From Clostridia bacterium (lineage in GTDB: Bacteria; CBDUZB01; JAGLHV01), in the NCBI GenBank assembly GCA_030595925.1, contig JAUVLC010000049.1, positions 1 to 18,368 on the forward strand: a stretch of DNA of 18,368 nt, in the 5' to 3' direction. The notes under the pieces were generated by a model that worked only from the letters and a program-made list of their open reading frames with translations, had not been told where the DNA came from and made no database searches. A program made the position numbers and the translations under genes. Shown here piece after piece: positions 1-7,206 of this stretch (position 1 is its first letter; each line of letters begins with the position of its first letter).

Positions 1-245
1 AAATCCGAAATCCGAAATACTAAACCCTCCTTACAGACTGGAGGACAGGCAAATTCAAAACTCTAAATTCAAAACAAAGAAAATAAAGGTAAAATGTGTT
101 TTGAACGACTTAGCAAATTTTAGCGAAAATTAGCATTTGCAAACCGCTTTTTTTTAAACCTCAATTTAATCAATTTAAACTTCAAACTCATATATCTGTT
201 GTCTTTATTCCGTTGTCTATCGACTATGGACTGTGGACTATTTTT
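1..245. repeat. Dispersed intergenic repeat, copy A (inverted relative to copy B at 7207-7445)
   Basis: This non-coding stretch is, read in reverse complement, a diverged copy of 7207-7445. Positions 192-217 are identical (26 nt) to the reverse complement of 7272-7297. The block 81-125 also matches the reverse complement of about 7360-7410 with few changes. The order of blocks is kept: an AT-rich part with repeated 'AAATCCGAAAT' words, the 'TTTGAACGA...TAGCAAATTTTAG' block, and a heptanucleotide array (AGTCCAY on the other strand) at about 218-243. No ORF of interest is present. It lies in the spacer downstream of dapL. Confidence 0.85.
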
Positions 246-314
246 TTTTGCGTGCCCAAAGGGTAAAATTATGCGTCTAGAGAAAAACATGTTTTGCCTT
301 TATTTTCCTCGTCC

Positions 315-340
315 GGGTGAACACAGGGGTTCACCCCTAC
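315..340. repeat. Short palindromic element (GGGTGAAC hairpin)
   Basis: GGGTGAAC (315-322) and GTTCACCC (329-336) form a perfect 8-bp stem with a 6-nt loop, followed by CCTAC. Elements of this look are common as dispersed hairpins in spacers of diverse environmental bacteria (general knowledge, not checked). It lies about 115 nt past the dapL stop and could also act as a weak terminator for that operon. There is no T-run on the minus-strand side, so that role is uncertain. A related hairpin with a different stem is at 4700-4717. Confidence 0.6.
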
Positions 341-383
341 AATAACATCTCAATGTTTAACTGTTTTATCAAAATCGCCCTAA

Positions 384-420
384 CCCCCTTTTTCAAAGGG
401 GGGGAATTCGTTCATATCAT
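384..420. repeat. C5T5CA3G-type hairpin repeat, copy 1
   Basis: CCCCCTTT (384-391) pairs with AAAGGGGG (395-402). The 37-nt unit extends into an ATTCG...TCAT tail that is shared with 6547-6583, so the repeat is longer than the hairpin itself. An inverted copy of the hairpin part is at 18262-18280. It lies in the spacer just past dapL. Confidence 0.65.
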
Positions 421-455
421 ACATTGTCATAAACGCAAAGAGACAAATCCAAAAT

Positions 456-1649
456 TCAGAAACTTACCTTACTTATCCTATCCAGAGATTGTTTCAATCT
501 ATCTTCTTCTACGGTTAAAGCAAATCGGACATAACCTTCCCCTGAGGGACCAAAACCTTTTCCCGGAGTACAAATAATTCCTGCCTCTTCCAATAATTTT
601 GTCGCACATTGAGCAGAAGAAGAACCATCCGGAACCTTCGTCCAAACATAAAAAGTAGCTTGCGGCATTTTTACCTGCCACCCCAAGTCTATTAAGCCTT
701 CCACCAAAACATCCCGGCGTCTTTTATACAGCTGTCTTATTTTTTCTACTGCCTCCTGTGATTCTTCCAATGCACTCATTCCGGCTACTTGAATACAGTC
801 AAAGACCCCTGAATCAAGATTATCTTTAATCCGGGATAAACCCTTAATTAGTTTTTCATTACCAACAACAAATCCTATTCTCCATCCGGTCATATTGTAA
901 GTTTTAGATAAAGAATGAAACTCTACCCCAACTTCTTTCGCTCCTTCAACTTCTAAAAAACTAAGCGGTTTTTCCTCTTCAAAATAAATTTCGGAATAAG
1001 CTGCATCATGTACTACAATAATTTCATTTTTATCAGCAAAACGAACAACCTCTTCGAAAAACCTTTTATCAGCAACAGCGGCAGTAGGATTATTAGGATA
1101 ATTAAGAAAGAGCAACTTTGCTTTTTCCCGTATTGCTTGTGGGATGGAAGAAAAATCGGGCAGGAAATTGTTTTTTTCCAGAAGTGGTAAATAATAAGGA
1201 GTTCCTCCGGCAAAAATAGTGCTACTTGTATATACGGGATAAGCCGGCTCCGGAATCAGCACTACATCCCCCGGATTTATAAAGGCAAGAGGAAAATGTC
1301 CAATCCCTTCTTTGGAACCAATTAAAGTGTAAATTTCTTTTGCAAAATTTATTTCTACACCAAAACGCTCTTTATACCAACAAGCTGATACCTGCCTAAA
1401 TTGTTCCAGGCCTGTACCCATAGGGTAATGATGATATTGGGAATTACCCAGGGCTTTTTTCATTGCTTCAACAATGTGAGGAAATGTGGGTTGGTCGGGA
1501 TCCCCTATACCTAAATTAATAATATCCACTCCCTGTTTTATTAACTCTTTTTTTTTGCGGTCAATTTCTACAAATAAATAACCCGGAAGCTGTTCCAACC
1601 TCCGGGCATAAGAAAAATTCAATTTCTCTTTTGTTTCTTTCTGTAACAT
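456..1649 (-). CDS. dapL: LL-diaminopimelate aminotransferase (DapL-type class I/II aminotransferase)
   Basis: PLP enzyme expected to convert tetrahydrodipicolinate and glutamate directly to LL-diaminopimelate in the cytosol, bypassing the acylated route to lysine and peptidoglycan. Fold-type I motifs are visible (numbered from the upstream in-frame ATG): GSKEG at 117-121, YPNNP at 190-194, D221 and Y224 for PLP, the Schiff-base lysine K255 in SLSKTYNMTGWR, and a carboxylate-binding arginine R381. The stretch KDNLDSGVFDCIQ after the lysine block is typical of DapL rather than aspartate aminotransferases. The length (397 aa) fits the family. I chose ATG at 1649 because GGGGAG lies 10 nt upstream. 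The ATG at 1667 (403 aa) has a poorer site and would overlap the preceding gene by 14 nt. It is the last gene of the dapB operon, which supports the role. Another class I aminotransferase specificity is possible but less likely. Confidence 0.87.
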   Translation of the reverse strand: MLQKETKEKLNFSYARRLEQLPGYLFVEIDRKKKELIKQGVDIINLGIGDPDQPTFPHIVEAMKKALGNSQYHHYPMGTGLEQFRQVSACWYKERFGVEINFAKEIYTLIGSKEGIGHFPLAFINPGDVVLIPEPAYPVYTSSTIFAGGTPYYLPLLEKNNFLPDFSSIPQAIREKAKLLFLNYPNNPTAAVADKRFFEEVVRFADKNEIIVVHDAAYSEIYFEEEKPLSFLEVEGAKEVGVEFHSLSKTYNMTGWRIGFVVGNEKLIKGLSRIKDNLDSGVFDCIQVAGMSALEESQEAVEKIRQLYKRRRDVLVEGLIDLGWQVKMPQATFYVWTKVPDGSSSAQCATKLLEEAGIICTPGKGFGPSGEGYVRFALTVEEDRLKQSLDRISKVSF

Positions 1650-1653
1650 TCTT

Positions 1654-2046
1654 TTATTTCTCCCCATCTTTCTTTTTCTCTGTTTTCTTAAATATTGACC
1701 AAATCCCCCAAATCAAAAAAAACAAAAAAATCAAAGCTGTTAAATTAGTAGTCCATCCATTAAATATTCCCTGTTCATGCCAATACTCATAACCAAAATC
1801 AGCCAAATTCTTTTGCGTAAAAAGCACCAAAAAAAAAGGCTGAATCTTTTCCAATAAACCACCTTTAAAAACCAATAACGACCAGAAAAGCCAGAAAAGA
1901 ATAGAAATCCCAAGCATAGTTAAAACAATCATCGCTCCAATATAAGCCGGGTCATATTGCAATTCATCTTCTTCTATATCATCATCAAAAAAACCTGCAA
2001 CAACATCTAAAACCCGCAAAAATAAATTTTTCTTTTTTTCGAACAT
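1654..2046 (-). CDS. Small two-helix membrane protein of unknown function
   Basis: I do not recognise this 130-aa protein. It has a basic N-terminus (MFEKKK), an acidic patch at 21-29 (DDDIEEDEL), a hydrophobic segment at about 36-60, an aromatic loop, a second hydrophobic segment at about 100-119, and a lysine-rich tail. This suggests a two-helix inner-membrane protein with both ends in the cytoplasm. It lies between the FAH-family gene (33-nt gap) and dapL, whose preferred start is 4 nt past its stop, so it is almost certainly cotranscribed with lysine genes. The ribosome-binding site is weak. It could be a scaffold or a neighbour without a metabolic role; nothing in the sequence decides this. 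Confidence 0.7.
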   Translation of the reverse strand: MFEKKKNLFLRVLDVVAGFFDDDIEEDELQYDPAYIGAMIVLTMLGISILFWLFWSLLVFKGGLLEKIQPFFLVLFTQKNLADFGYEYWHEQGIFNGWTTNLTALIFLFFLIWGIWSIFKKTEKKKDGEK

Positions 2047-2079
2047 AAATATTTTCTCTATATTTATTAAACTAATTTT

Positions 2080-2832
2080 TTATCTCACTTTATTTCTTAA
2101 AGTACCAATTTTTTCAATCACTACTTCTACGATATCTCCCGGATGCATCGGACCTATCCCCGGGGGTGTCCCTGTCGCAATTACATCCCCCGGCAAAAGC
2201 ATCATCACCGAAGAAATAAAACTAACTATTTCTTCAATTTTAAAAACAAAGTCACTCGTTCGGGAAAATTGTTTTCTGTTTCCGTTTAGATAAAGTTCAA
2301 TTTTAAGATCATCAGGATTAAGATCACTAACAATACACGGCCCCATCGGAGCAAACGTATCAAACGCTTTAGCCCTTGTCCACTGAATGTCCTTTTGTTG
2401 TAAATCCCTGGCCGTAACGTCATTGAAGCAAGTATAACCTAAAATATATTCATTTACTTTATGAGAATCTATATGAAAAGCTTGTTTTTTTATTACCACA
2501 CCCAATTCTGCCTCATAATCAACCCTTTTGCTCATCTCAGGATAAATTATTTCTTCTTCCGGGCCAATTACTGCAGTAGAAGGTTTAATAAAAATTATTG
2601 GATTTTGAGGAATATCCATTCCTAATTCTTCTGCATGCTTACGATAATTTAACCCGACTGCTACTACTTTACTGGGACAACAGGGTGAAAGTAAAGTTAC
2701 CTCATTAAGATTATATTCCTTATTTTTTATTCTAAATTGCTCCCAAAAATCACCTTCTATTTCTCTTATTCTTTCTTCTTCCCAGATCCCCCTTTTTTCT
2801 TCACCCTGATAAGTAAATCTTACATATCTCAT
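2080..2832 (-). CDS. Fumarylacetoacetate hydrolase (FAH) family protein
   Basis: FAH-fold metalloenzyme of 250 aa. The family includes acylpyruvases, oxaloacetate decarboxylases, hydroxymuconate isomerases and ureidoglycolate lyases, so the substrate cannot be named. Visible family features are VGLNYRKHAEE at 59-69 (H66), the metal-binding set E107 and E109 (DYEAELGVV) and D138 (CFNDVTARDLQ), the lysine segment RAKAFDTFAPMGP at 153-165, and DVIATGTPPGIGP at 216-228. A short N-terminal domain of about 50 aa precedes the catalytic core, as in the single-subunit bacterial forms. Its ATG overlaps the stop of the GGDEF gene (ATGA at 2829-2832) and has no Shine-Dalgarno sequence of its own, so translational coupling is likely. 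Its place between dapB and dapL suggests a housekeeping clean-up role for a 2-oxo acid, but that is inference. Confidence 0.88.
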   Translation of the reverse strand: MRYVRFTYQGEEKRGIWEEERIREIEGDFWEQFRIKNKEYNLNEVTLLSPCCPSKVVAVGLNYRKHAEELGMDIPQNPIIFIKPSTAVIGPEEEIIYPEMSKRVDYEAELGVVIKKQAFHIDSHKVNEYILGYTCFNDVTARDLQQKDIQWTRAKAFDTFAPMGPCIVSDLNPDDLKIELYLNGNRKQFSRTSDFVFKIEEIVSFISSVMMLLPGDVIATGTPPGIGPMHPGDIVEVVIEKIGTLRNKVR

Positions 2833-3665
2833 ATTTTTTTTCTGCGTTTGTTATTTTTTGTTTGATATATCACTGATTTATTTCCCCCGCCTTTCTTAGC
2901 TTTATACATTGCCTTATCGGCTAAAGAAATTAATTCTTTTATACTCCCGGCCTCTTGGGGATAAAAAGCAACTCCTATACTCATACTCATCTTAATCTTT
3001 TTTTTGCCCTTACCAAAGATAAATTGCGATTGTTCTACTTTTTTTCTTATCCTTTCTGCTGCTGAGGAAATACCAGTATCTTCTATACCCGTGTTAGGTA
3101 AAATAACCGCAAATTCATCCCCCCCATAACGGCATAACACATCTATTATGCGTATGTTTTTATTAATAATACCAACTATGCTCTTTAATATTTTATTACC
3201 GCTAAGATGACCGTAAGTGTCATTATGTTCTTTAAAATTATCTAAATCAATCATCATCAGACCCAGAGGAAACTTATATCTATTAGCTCTATTCATTTCT
3301 TCTTCTAATCTCGTTTTAAGATAACGATAATTATAAATTGAAGTAAGCTCATCAGAAACAGTCATTCTTTTTGTTTTTTCGTAAAGTAATATGTTTTCAA
3401 AAGTAACTAAAGCATGTGTAGCCAGAGTATCTAAAAGACGAATATTTTCTGTTGAATAAAAAGAATCCATAGTCGTTCTCTTTGTTTTCTTTTTGCTCCA
3501 AACAGACAGATATTTTAATCTTTTTTCATCTTCATTTTTCTTCCGCGAAAAAATTATTTCCTTTTCCTCTAATTCGTTTTTTCGATTTATTTTTCCATTT
3601 TTGGTAATTTTACGAAGTTCTTTTAACATCCATGATAATTTTTTTATCAATATATTATCAGGCAT
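2829..3665 (-). CDS. GGDEF-domain diguanylate cyclase with a shortened GAF-like N-terminus
   Basis: 278-aa protein predicted to make cyclic di-GMP from GTP. The GGDEF domain covers about 100-268: DELTSIYNYRYL (105-116), metal-binding D140 in MMIDLDNFK, the active loop GGDEF (181-185), and ADKAMYKAKKGGGNK near the end. The inhibitory I-site RIID (172-175) is intact, with the usual spacing before the active site, so product inhibition is expected. Residues 72-98 (ENIRLLDTLATHALVTFENILLYEK, cited by position) read like the last helix of a GAF domain, but only about 70 basic, low-complexity residues precede them. The rest of the GAF domain is missing. The ATG at 3665 has a strong GGGGGGA site 8 nt upstream, so the short form is probably what is made. 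It follows dapB by 58 nt and overlaps the FAH-family gene by 4 nt. No membrane segment is visible. Confidence 0.9.
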   Translation of the reverse strand: MPDNILIKKLSWMLKELRKITKNGKINRKNELEEKEIIFSRKKNEDEKRLKYLSVWSKKKTKRTTMDSFYSTENIRLLDTLATHALVTFENILLYEKTKRMTVSDELTSIYNYRYLKTRLEEEMNRANRYKFPLGLMMIDLDNFKEHNDTYGHLSGNKILKSIVGIINKNIRIIDVLCRYGGDEFAVILPNTGIEDTGISSAAERIRKKVEQSQFIFGKGKKKIKMSMSIGVAFYPQEAGSIKELISLADKAMYKAKKGGGNKSVIYQTKNNKRRKKI

Positions 3666-3723
3666 AACTTGTCCCCCCTTGACTGGCTAAGCTTTCCCTC
3701 AACCCGGCAAATATACTTTTTGT

Positions 3724-4503
3724 CTATTTTAAATCCAAAACATTCTCCATATCATATAAACCCTTTGGTTTATCTATCAACCACTTTGTGGCAAACAAAG
3801 CCCCGGAAGCAAAAGCATCCCGACTATGAGCACGATGAATCAATTCAATCCGTTCCCCCGTTCCGGCAAAAAAAACAGTGTGTTCTCCTACCACATCCCC
3901 GGCACGCACCGCATGAACACCTATTTCTTCTTTCTTTCTGGCACCTATCATTCCTTCCCTTCCACAAACTTTAACTTTATTAATATTTCTATCTAAAGCC
4001 CGGGCAATAATTTCAGCAATTCGGTTAGCAGTACCGGAAGGAGCATCTTTTTTCTTATTGTGGTGTATCTCTAAAATTTCCACATCATAATCACTAAGTA
4101 CATTAGCAACCTCACCAACCAGCTTAAAAAGAAGATTTACACCCTTACTCATATTTGGAGCTAAAACGCAAGGAATATCTTTGATAATATTTTTTAATTC
4201 CTCTAACTCTTCGGAAGAAAAGCCGGTAGTACCGATTACCATTTTTTTATTCTCATTTGCTATTATCCTGGCATGTTCAATACAAGATTTTGGGTTAGTA
4301 AAATCAATTACAACTTCACCATCTTTTATTACACTTCTTAAATTGTCCGTTAAACTTACACCTTCGGATATTTTTAGGCCCAATAAAGAATGTCCTTCAG
4401 CCTCAATTCCCCCAGCAAGTTTTAATTCTTCATCTTTCATAGCAAGATCAATTAATCTTTCTCCCATTCTTCCTTTTGCCCCACAAATAATAACTTTAAT
4501 CAT
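3724..4503 (-). CDS. dapB: 4-hydroxy-tetrahydrodipicolinate reductase
   Basis: Cytosolic NAD(P)H-dependent reductase that makes tetrahydrodipicolinate, the substrate of DapL encoded in the same operon. Visible motifs: the Rossmann loop GAKGRMG (8-14), GTTGF (91-95), APNMSKGVN (115-123), and the catalytic block EIHHNKKKDAPSGTA (145-159), with H147 and K151 in the places of the catalytic His and Lys of E. coli DapB. The length from this ATG is 259 aa, close to the family norm. This ATG has GGAG 6 nt upstream. An in-frame ORF reaching 4590 is wrong, because it would begin inside the -35 box of a consensus-like promoter and adds 29 residues unlike DapB. It is the first gene of a five-gene minus-strand operon. 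No dapA or dapF is seen in the window. Confidence 0.95.
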   Translation of the reverse strand: MIKVIICGAKGRMGERLIDLAMKDEELKLAGGIEAEGHSLLGLKISEGVSLTDNLRSVIKDGEVVIDFTNPKSCIEHARIIANENKKMVIGTTGFSSEELEELKNIIKDIPCVLAPNMSKGVNLLFKLVGEVANVLSDYDVEILEIHHNKKKDAPSGTANRIAEIIARALDRNINKVKVCGREGMIGARKKEEIGVHAVRAGDVVGEHTVFFAGTGERIELIHRAHSRDAFASGALFATKWLIDKPKGLYDMENVLDLK

Positions 4504-4560
4504 TTTCATCTCCGTAATTTTTTTCGATAATATTATAGATACTAGTAAAATATTGTATAA

Positions 4561-4590
4561 ATTATATAATACATTACAAGTCAATGTCAA
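4561..4590 (-). promoter_or_regulatory. Sigma70-type promoter for the dapB operon
   Basis: Read on the minus strand, TTGACA (4590-4585) and TATAAT (4566-4561) are separated by 18 nt, both perfect hexamers. Transcription would start near 4554, giving a leader of about 50 nt before the dapB ATG at 4503. The leader shows no obvious riboswitch-sized structure. Confidence 0.75.
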
Positions 4591-4645
4591 ATAAATTTTC
4601 GCTTAAATAATGTTTTTTACTATTTATAAGCTCATTAAGGAAGAT

Positions 4646-4745
4646 TAGAAAAATAAAGAGAAACAGTGCTTCGAACGATATAGCAAATTTTTCGCGTAGG
4701 GGTGGACTTGTCCACCCTTTAATAAGCGAAAAAAACAAGCTTATT
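4646..4745. repeat. Dispersed intergenic repeat, partial copy C, apparently interrupted
   Basis: About 4663-4690 (TTCGAACGATATAGCAAATT core) matches the middle block of copies A (101-120) and B (reverse complement of 7369-7387). The next block of the family, the AGC.GAAA..AACAAGC part, resumes at about 4724-4740. Between them is a short insert with the perfect hairpin GGGTGGAC-TT-GTCCACCC (4700-4717). So a third, fragmentary copy of the repeat seems to carry a small palindrome inside it. Confidence 0.6.
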
Positions 4746-4815
4746 TGAGCAAACAATTACTCATCTATTATAAAAAAATATTTACTTCCGGCTGGATGTT
4801 TTAATAAATCAAATA

Positions 4816-4833
4816 CCCCGCAGCAAGCTGCGG
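4816..4833. repeat. Short GC-rich palindrome (CCGCAGC-AA-GCTGCGG)
   Basis: CCGCAGC (4818-4824) pairs with GCTGCGG (4827-4833), a perfect 7-bp stem in otherwise AT-rich DNA. It lies in the spacer downstream of the TPR/HEAT gene, next to a second palindrome at 4850-4886. It may be a mobile-type hairpin repeat or a remnant. With no T-run following, it is a poor terminator candidate. Confidence 0.5.
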
Positions 4834-4849
4834 CAAATTAAAACCGAGA

Positions 4850-4886
4850 CCCTTCGACTGAGTTTATCCTGAGCATAGTCGAAAGG
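4850..4886. repeat. Imperfect palindrome of the CCTTCGACT...AGTCGAAGG type
   Basis: CCCTTCGACT (4850-4859) pairs with AGTCGAAAGG (4877-4886), with one bulged A. The interior CTGAG...CTGAG words are typical of a hairpin repeat widespread in spacers of many unrelated environmental bacteria (general knowledge, not checked here). It sits about 65 nt past the stop of the TPR/HEAT gene on the minus strand, so transcription of that gene would run into it. Confidence 0.6.
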
Positions 4887-4950
4887 ATCAGCATAAACTC
4901 AGCTAAAGTGCGCAGGATCCAAAGAAAAGAACTTAATTCGGTTGGCTATA

Positions 4951-6306
4951 TTAATCATCATCAAATACAATATTGATTTTTACTAACAACTCTTCCCCTA
5001 TTTTCCCTTTTTTATTTTCTTTTATTTTTTTTAGTGTTCTTAATATTCTTTTTTTTACTTTCTCTTCTTTTTCAGTAGAAACAACATTCAACAACAAGCT
5101 TATACCTTCCAGGTCTTCCACTTCACCCATAACCCAAACACCACTCATTCGAGACCACTTATCCTCAGACAAAACCATTTCTTCTATCATCTTCACAGAT
5201 CTCTCCCTATTATATCTATATAATGCTTTTATCGCATTGGCTTTTACCCGATTATTATTATCATCTAAAAAGGGGGCCAGTAATTGTTCCGCCGTTTCAG
5301 AATCCTGATTATCCCCTATTAATTGAGCTTCTAAAACTTCTACCCCTTTTGCTCTGACATGGGAATTGGGATGTTCCATCATCGTGCGTATATCAAAGTT
5401 TTCTTTTTCCGATCCATTGAGTAAATTATAAGAGGAAGAATCCAAAAATGCATCTACTTTCCGCCGTTCATCCCCTAAGAGAGCAAGCATTTTCTCCTGA
5501 TGCTGCATTAATATTGATTCCCTACGGGCACTAATGGAATGCAAAATAAAATACATTACAAAAATAATTACCCCTATGGCTAAAACACCACCTACAACAC
5601 CAAAAACAAATGTGTATTTCATTTCCTTTTTTTGACTTTTAAAAGTATTCACTACCGTTTTATCTTTTTTTTCTAACATTTCAAAAAGATTTTTTCTTTC
5701 TTCACTTTGAGCAAATAACAATTCCCTTCTTTCCCGGGAGGACTTTTCTATTTGTTCCCTTAACCTCTGCTGTGGGACCACATAAGCATCAATTAATTTT
5801 GATTGCTGGCGTTGAAAAGCATCAAAAAGGGTAATCATCAAGTTTTCCTTATCCATATCTTTTACCACAGGTACCACCTGTGTCCCTCCTGAAGAAGAAA
5901 CACCCACTGTTCCCGCAATGACTGTCGTTTTCCGAATCGGGATCGGAAATAATTCCTGCTTAGTTAAATTATACATCTGTTTTAATTCCTCATTATCGGG
6001 AAGAAAACCATTCGCTTCCTCTAAAAGAGGTAACGCCTTTTCAAATTGTTTTTCTAAATAAAGTTGGGAACCCTTCTCTACTAAAACTTTCACCAGAAAT
6101 GTTTTCGCCTTTTTATAGTCAGGATTAAACTCCAGGGCTTTTTCCAAATCAACAATAAATCCATCAACATCACCTTTTAAATATTTTTGTATACCCCGGT
6201 CAAAAAAAATTTCATCAACCTTTTCTGCCTGAACAAAAGAAAAAGTCATTACCCCTAAAAAAAGAAACATAATTGTGATTACAAATATCCACTTTAAAAT
6301 TTTCAT
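4951..6306 (-). CDS. Membrane protein with N-terminal TPR-like helices, coiled coil, one TM helix and C-terminal HEAT-like repeats
   Basis: Function unknown; 451 aa. A signal peptide or anchor covers 1-27 with a plausible cleavage site VQA|EK. Two TPR-like helix pairs follow at about 31-66 and 75-115. A Gly/Ser/Val-rich linker at 126-148 leads to a charged coiled-coil stretch at about 160-228 (RLREQIEKSSRERRELL and following). A clear membrane helix is at 231-257. After it, two or three HEAT-like units at about 306-430 (HVRAKGVEVLEAQL, RVKANAIKALYRY, WSRMSGVWVMGEV) face the other side. If the signal is cleaved, TPRs are periplasmic and HEAT repeats cytosolic, a transmembrane scaffold arrangement. 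The ATG has GAGGAG 8 nt upstream. It is monocistronic, flanked by repeat-rich spacers. No catalytic motif is visible. Confidence 0.8.
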   Translation of the reverse strand: MKILKWIFVITIMFLFLGVMTFSFVQAEKVDEIFFDRGIQKYLKGDVDGFIVDLEKALEFNPDYKKAKTFLVKVLVEKGSQLYLEKQFEKALPLLEEANGFLPDNEELKQMYNLTKQELFPIPIRKTTVIAGTVGVSSSGGTQVVPVVKDMDKENLMITLFDAFQRQQSKLIDAYVVPQQRLREQIEKSSRERRELLFAQSEERKNLFEMLEKKDKTVVNTFKSQKKEMKYTFVFGVVGGVLAIGVIIFVMYFILHSISARRESILMQHQEKMLALLGDERRKVDAFLDSSSYNLLNGSEKENFDIRTMMEHPNSHVRAKGVEVLEAQLIGDNQDSETAEQLLAPFLDDNNNRVKANAIKALYRYNRERSVKMIEEMVLSEDKWSRMSGVWVMGEVEDLEGISLLLNVVSTEKEEKVKKRILRTLKKIKENKKGKIGEELLVKINIVFDDD

Positions 6307-6696
6307 TATTTTAACTCCTCTTTATTTTTCAATTACCCTAATTATATTCAAAACAAAGATAAAAGACAGTCCATAGCCCATCCGCCTTAACAGATTGGCG
6401 AACAGGCTTTTGCTCCGCTCCAGCAAAGTTAAAAGAAAAAAACCAACTATCTAACAAAACTAATTAGAATCAATAAAAGTAAAACATATTTTACCTTTGT
6501 TTTCCTCATTCTAACATCCTGAATCCCAACTTCAAAATATCCTTACCCCCCTTTTTCAAAGGGGAAAAATTCGCTCGGGTCATAATTATGTTTTAACCAT
6601 TTTTTGACTATTGTCTAACTACTTATTTCCTTAAATCCTTTCAGTAGTGCTAAATTATCATAAAAATTAAATTATTGTCAAGAAAAAAAGATTGTA
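6307..6696. other. Repeat-bearing spacer between the divergent TPR/HEAT gene and smpB
   Basis: No gene is supported here. It contains a short run of the AGTCCAT heptamer at about 6366-6382, a C/G-rich inverted word pair near 6381-6402 (CGCC...GGCG), and the hairpin repeat at 6547-6583. The rest is AT-rich without visible structure. Confidence 0.6.
6547..6583. repeat. C5T5CA3G-type hairpin repeat, copy 2
   Basis: Same 37-nt unit and orientation as 384-420: CCCCTTT (6548-6554) pairs with AAAGGGG (6558-6564), then the ATTCG...TCAT tail. The two copies differ at several tail positions, so the shared tail is ancestral rather than a recent duplication. Confidence 0.65.
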
Positions 6697-6725
6697 TTGA
6701 AAAAAAAGGCAAAGTTTGATAGAAT
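6697..6725 (+). promoter_or_regulatory. smpB: Candidate sigma70 promoter for smpB
   Basis: TTGAAA (6697-6702) and TAGAAT (6720-6725) are separated by 17 nt, each one mismatch from consensus. The start would fall near 6732, leaving about 10 nt before the preferred smpB ATG at 6742, a very short leader. If used, it rules out the longer TTG-started reading of smpB, because that start codon is the -35 box. Confidence 0.4.
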
Positions 6726-6741
6726 GTCTTGGGATAAAAAA

Positions 6742-7206
6742 ATGAAACCTGTAAAAAATATTGCCACCAACAGAGCTGCTTTGCATAATTTTACTATCAT
6801 AGAAAAATATGAAGCAGGTATAGTTTTAACCGGAGACGAAGTAAAATCGTTACGTACCGGTAAAGTCAATCTGAAAGAGGGCTTTGCCCGTATTGAACAC
6901 GGGGAATTGTTTTTATATAACATTCATATTTCCCCTTATTCTTTTGCTGCAGATAAAAAAAAATATGATGCTACCCGCAAAAGGAAATTATTACTGCATA
7001 AAAAAGAGATTAATAAATTAATCGGAAAAATTGTGGAACGCGGTTTTACACTTGTTCCCATACATCTCTATTTCAACAAAAGAGGTTTAGCTAAAGTTTC
7101 TTTAGCTATCGCTAAAGGAAAAAAACTTTATGACAAACGGGAAACGTTGAAAAAACGAGATATGCAAAGAGAAACAGAAAAAGAGACTAAGATTAAACTC
7201 AGATAG
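6742..7206 (+). CDS. smpB: SsrA-binding protein SmpB
   Basis: Small basic OB-fold protein that binds tmRNA and delivers it to stalled ribosomes for trans-translation. Family signatures: NIATNRAALHNF near the N-terminus, EKYEAGIVLTGDEVKSLR, the NLKEGFARIEHGELFLYNIHIS stretch (cited by its core), TRKRKLLLHKKEI, and KGKKLYDKRETLKKRD before the basic tail that enters the decoding site. Length from this ATG is 154 aa, as expected. A GGGA site lies 7 nt upstream. In-frame starts at 6724 (ATG) and 6697 (TTG) would add non-conserved residues. It stands 249 bp upstream of ssrA on the same strand, the classical pairing. It is the only protein-coding gene I accept on the plus strand. Confidence 0.95.
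   Translation: MKPVKNIATNRAALHNFTIIEKYEAGIVLTGDEVKSLRTGKVNLKEGFARIEHGELFLYNIHISPYSFAADKKKYDATRKRKLLLHKKEINKLIGKIVERGFTLVPIHLYFNKRGLAKVSLAIAKGKKLYDKRETLKKRDMQRETEKETKIKLR

Noticed and set aside
317-577. 86-aa plus-strand reading frame
   Set aside because: It runs through a hairpin repeat and antisense into the 3' end of dapL; there is no ribosome-binding site and the protein composition is implausible.
4504-4590. 29-residue N-terminal extension of DapB
   Set aside because: It would start in the -35 box of the operon promoter, has no ribosome-binding site, and is unlike the family; the GGAG-preceded ATG at 4503 fits.
4574-4756. 60-aa minus-strand reading frame upstream of dapB
   Set aside because: It crosses a dispersed repeat and the dapB promoter; hydrophobic, low-complexity content from AT-rich DNA.
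6697-6741. TTG-started longer SmpB
   Set aside because: The added 15 residues are not conserved, the TTG coincides with a good -35 box, and the ATG at 6742 gives the usual length.
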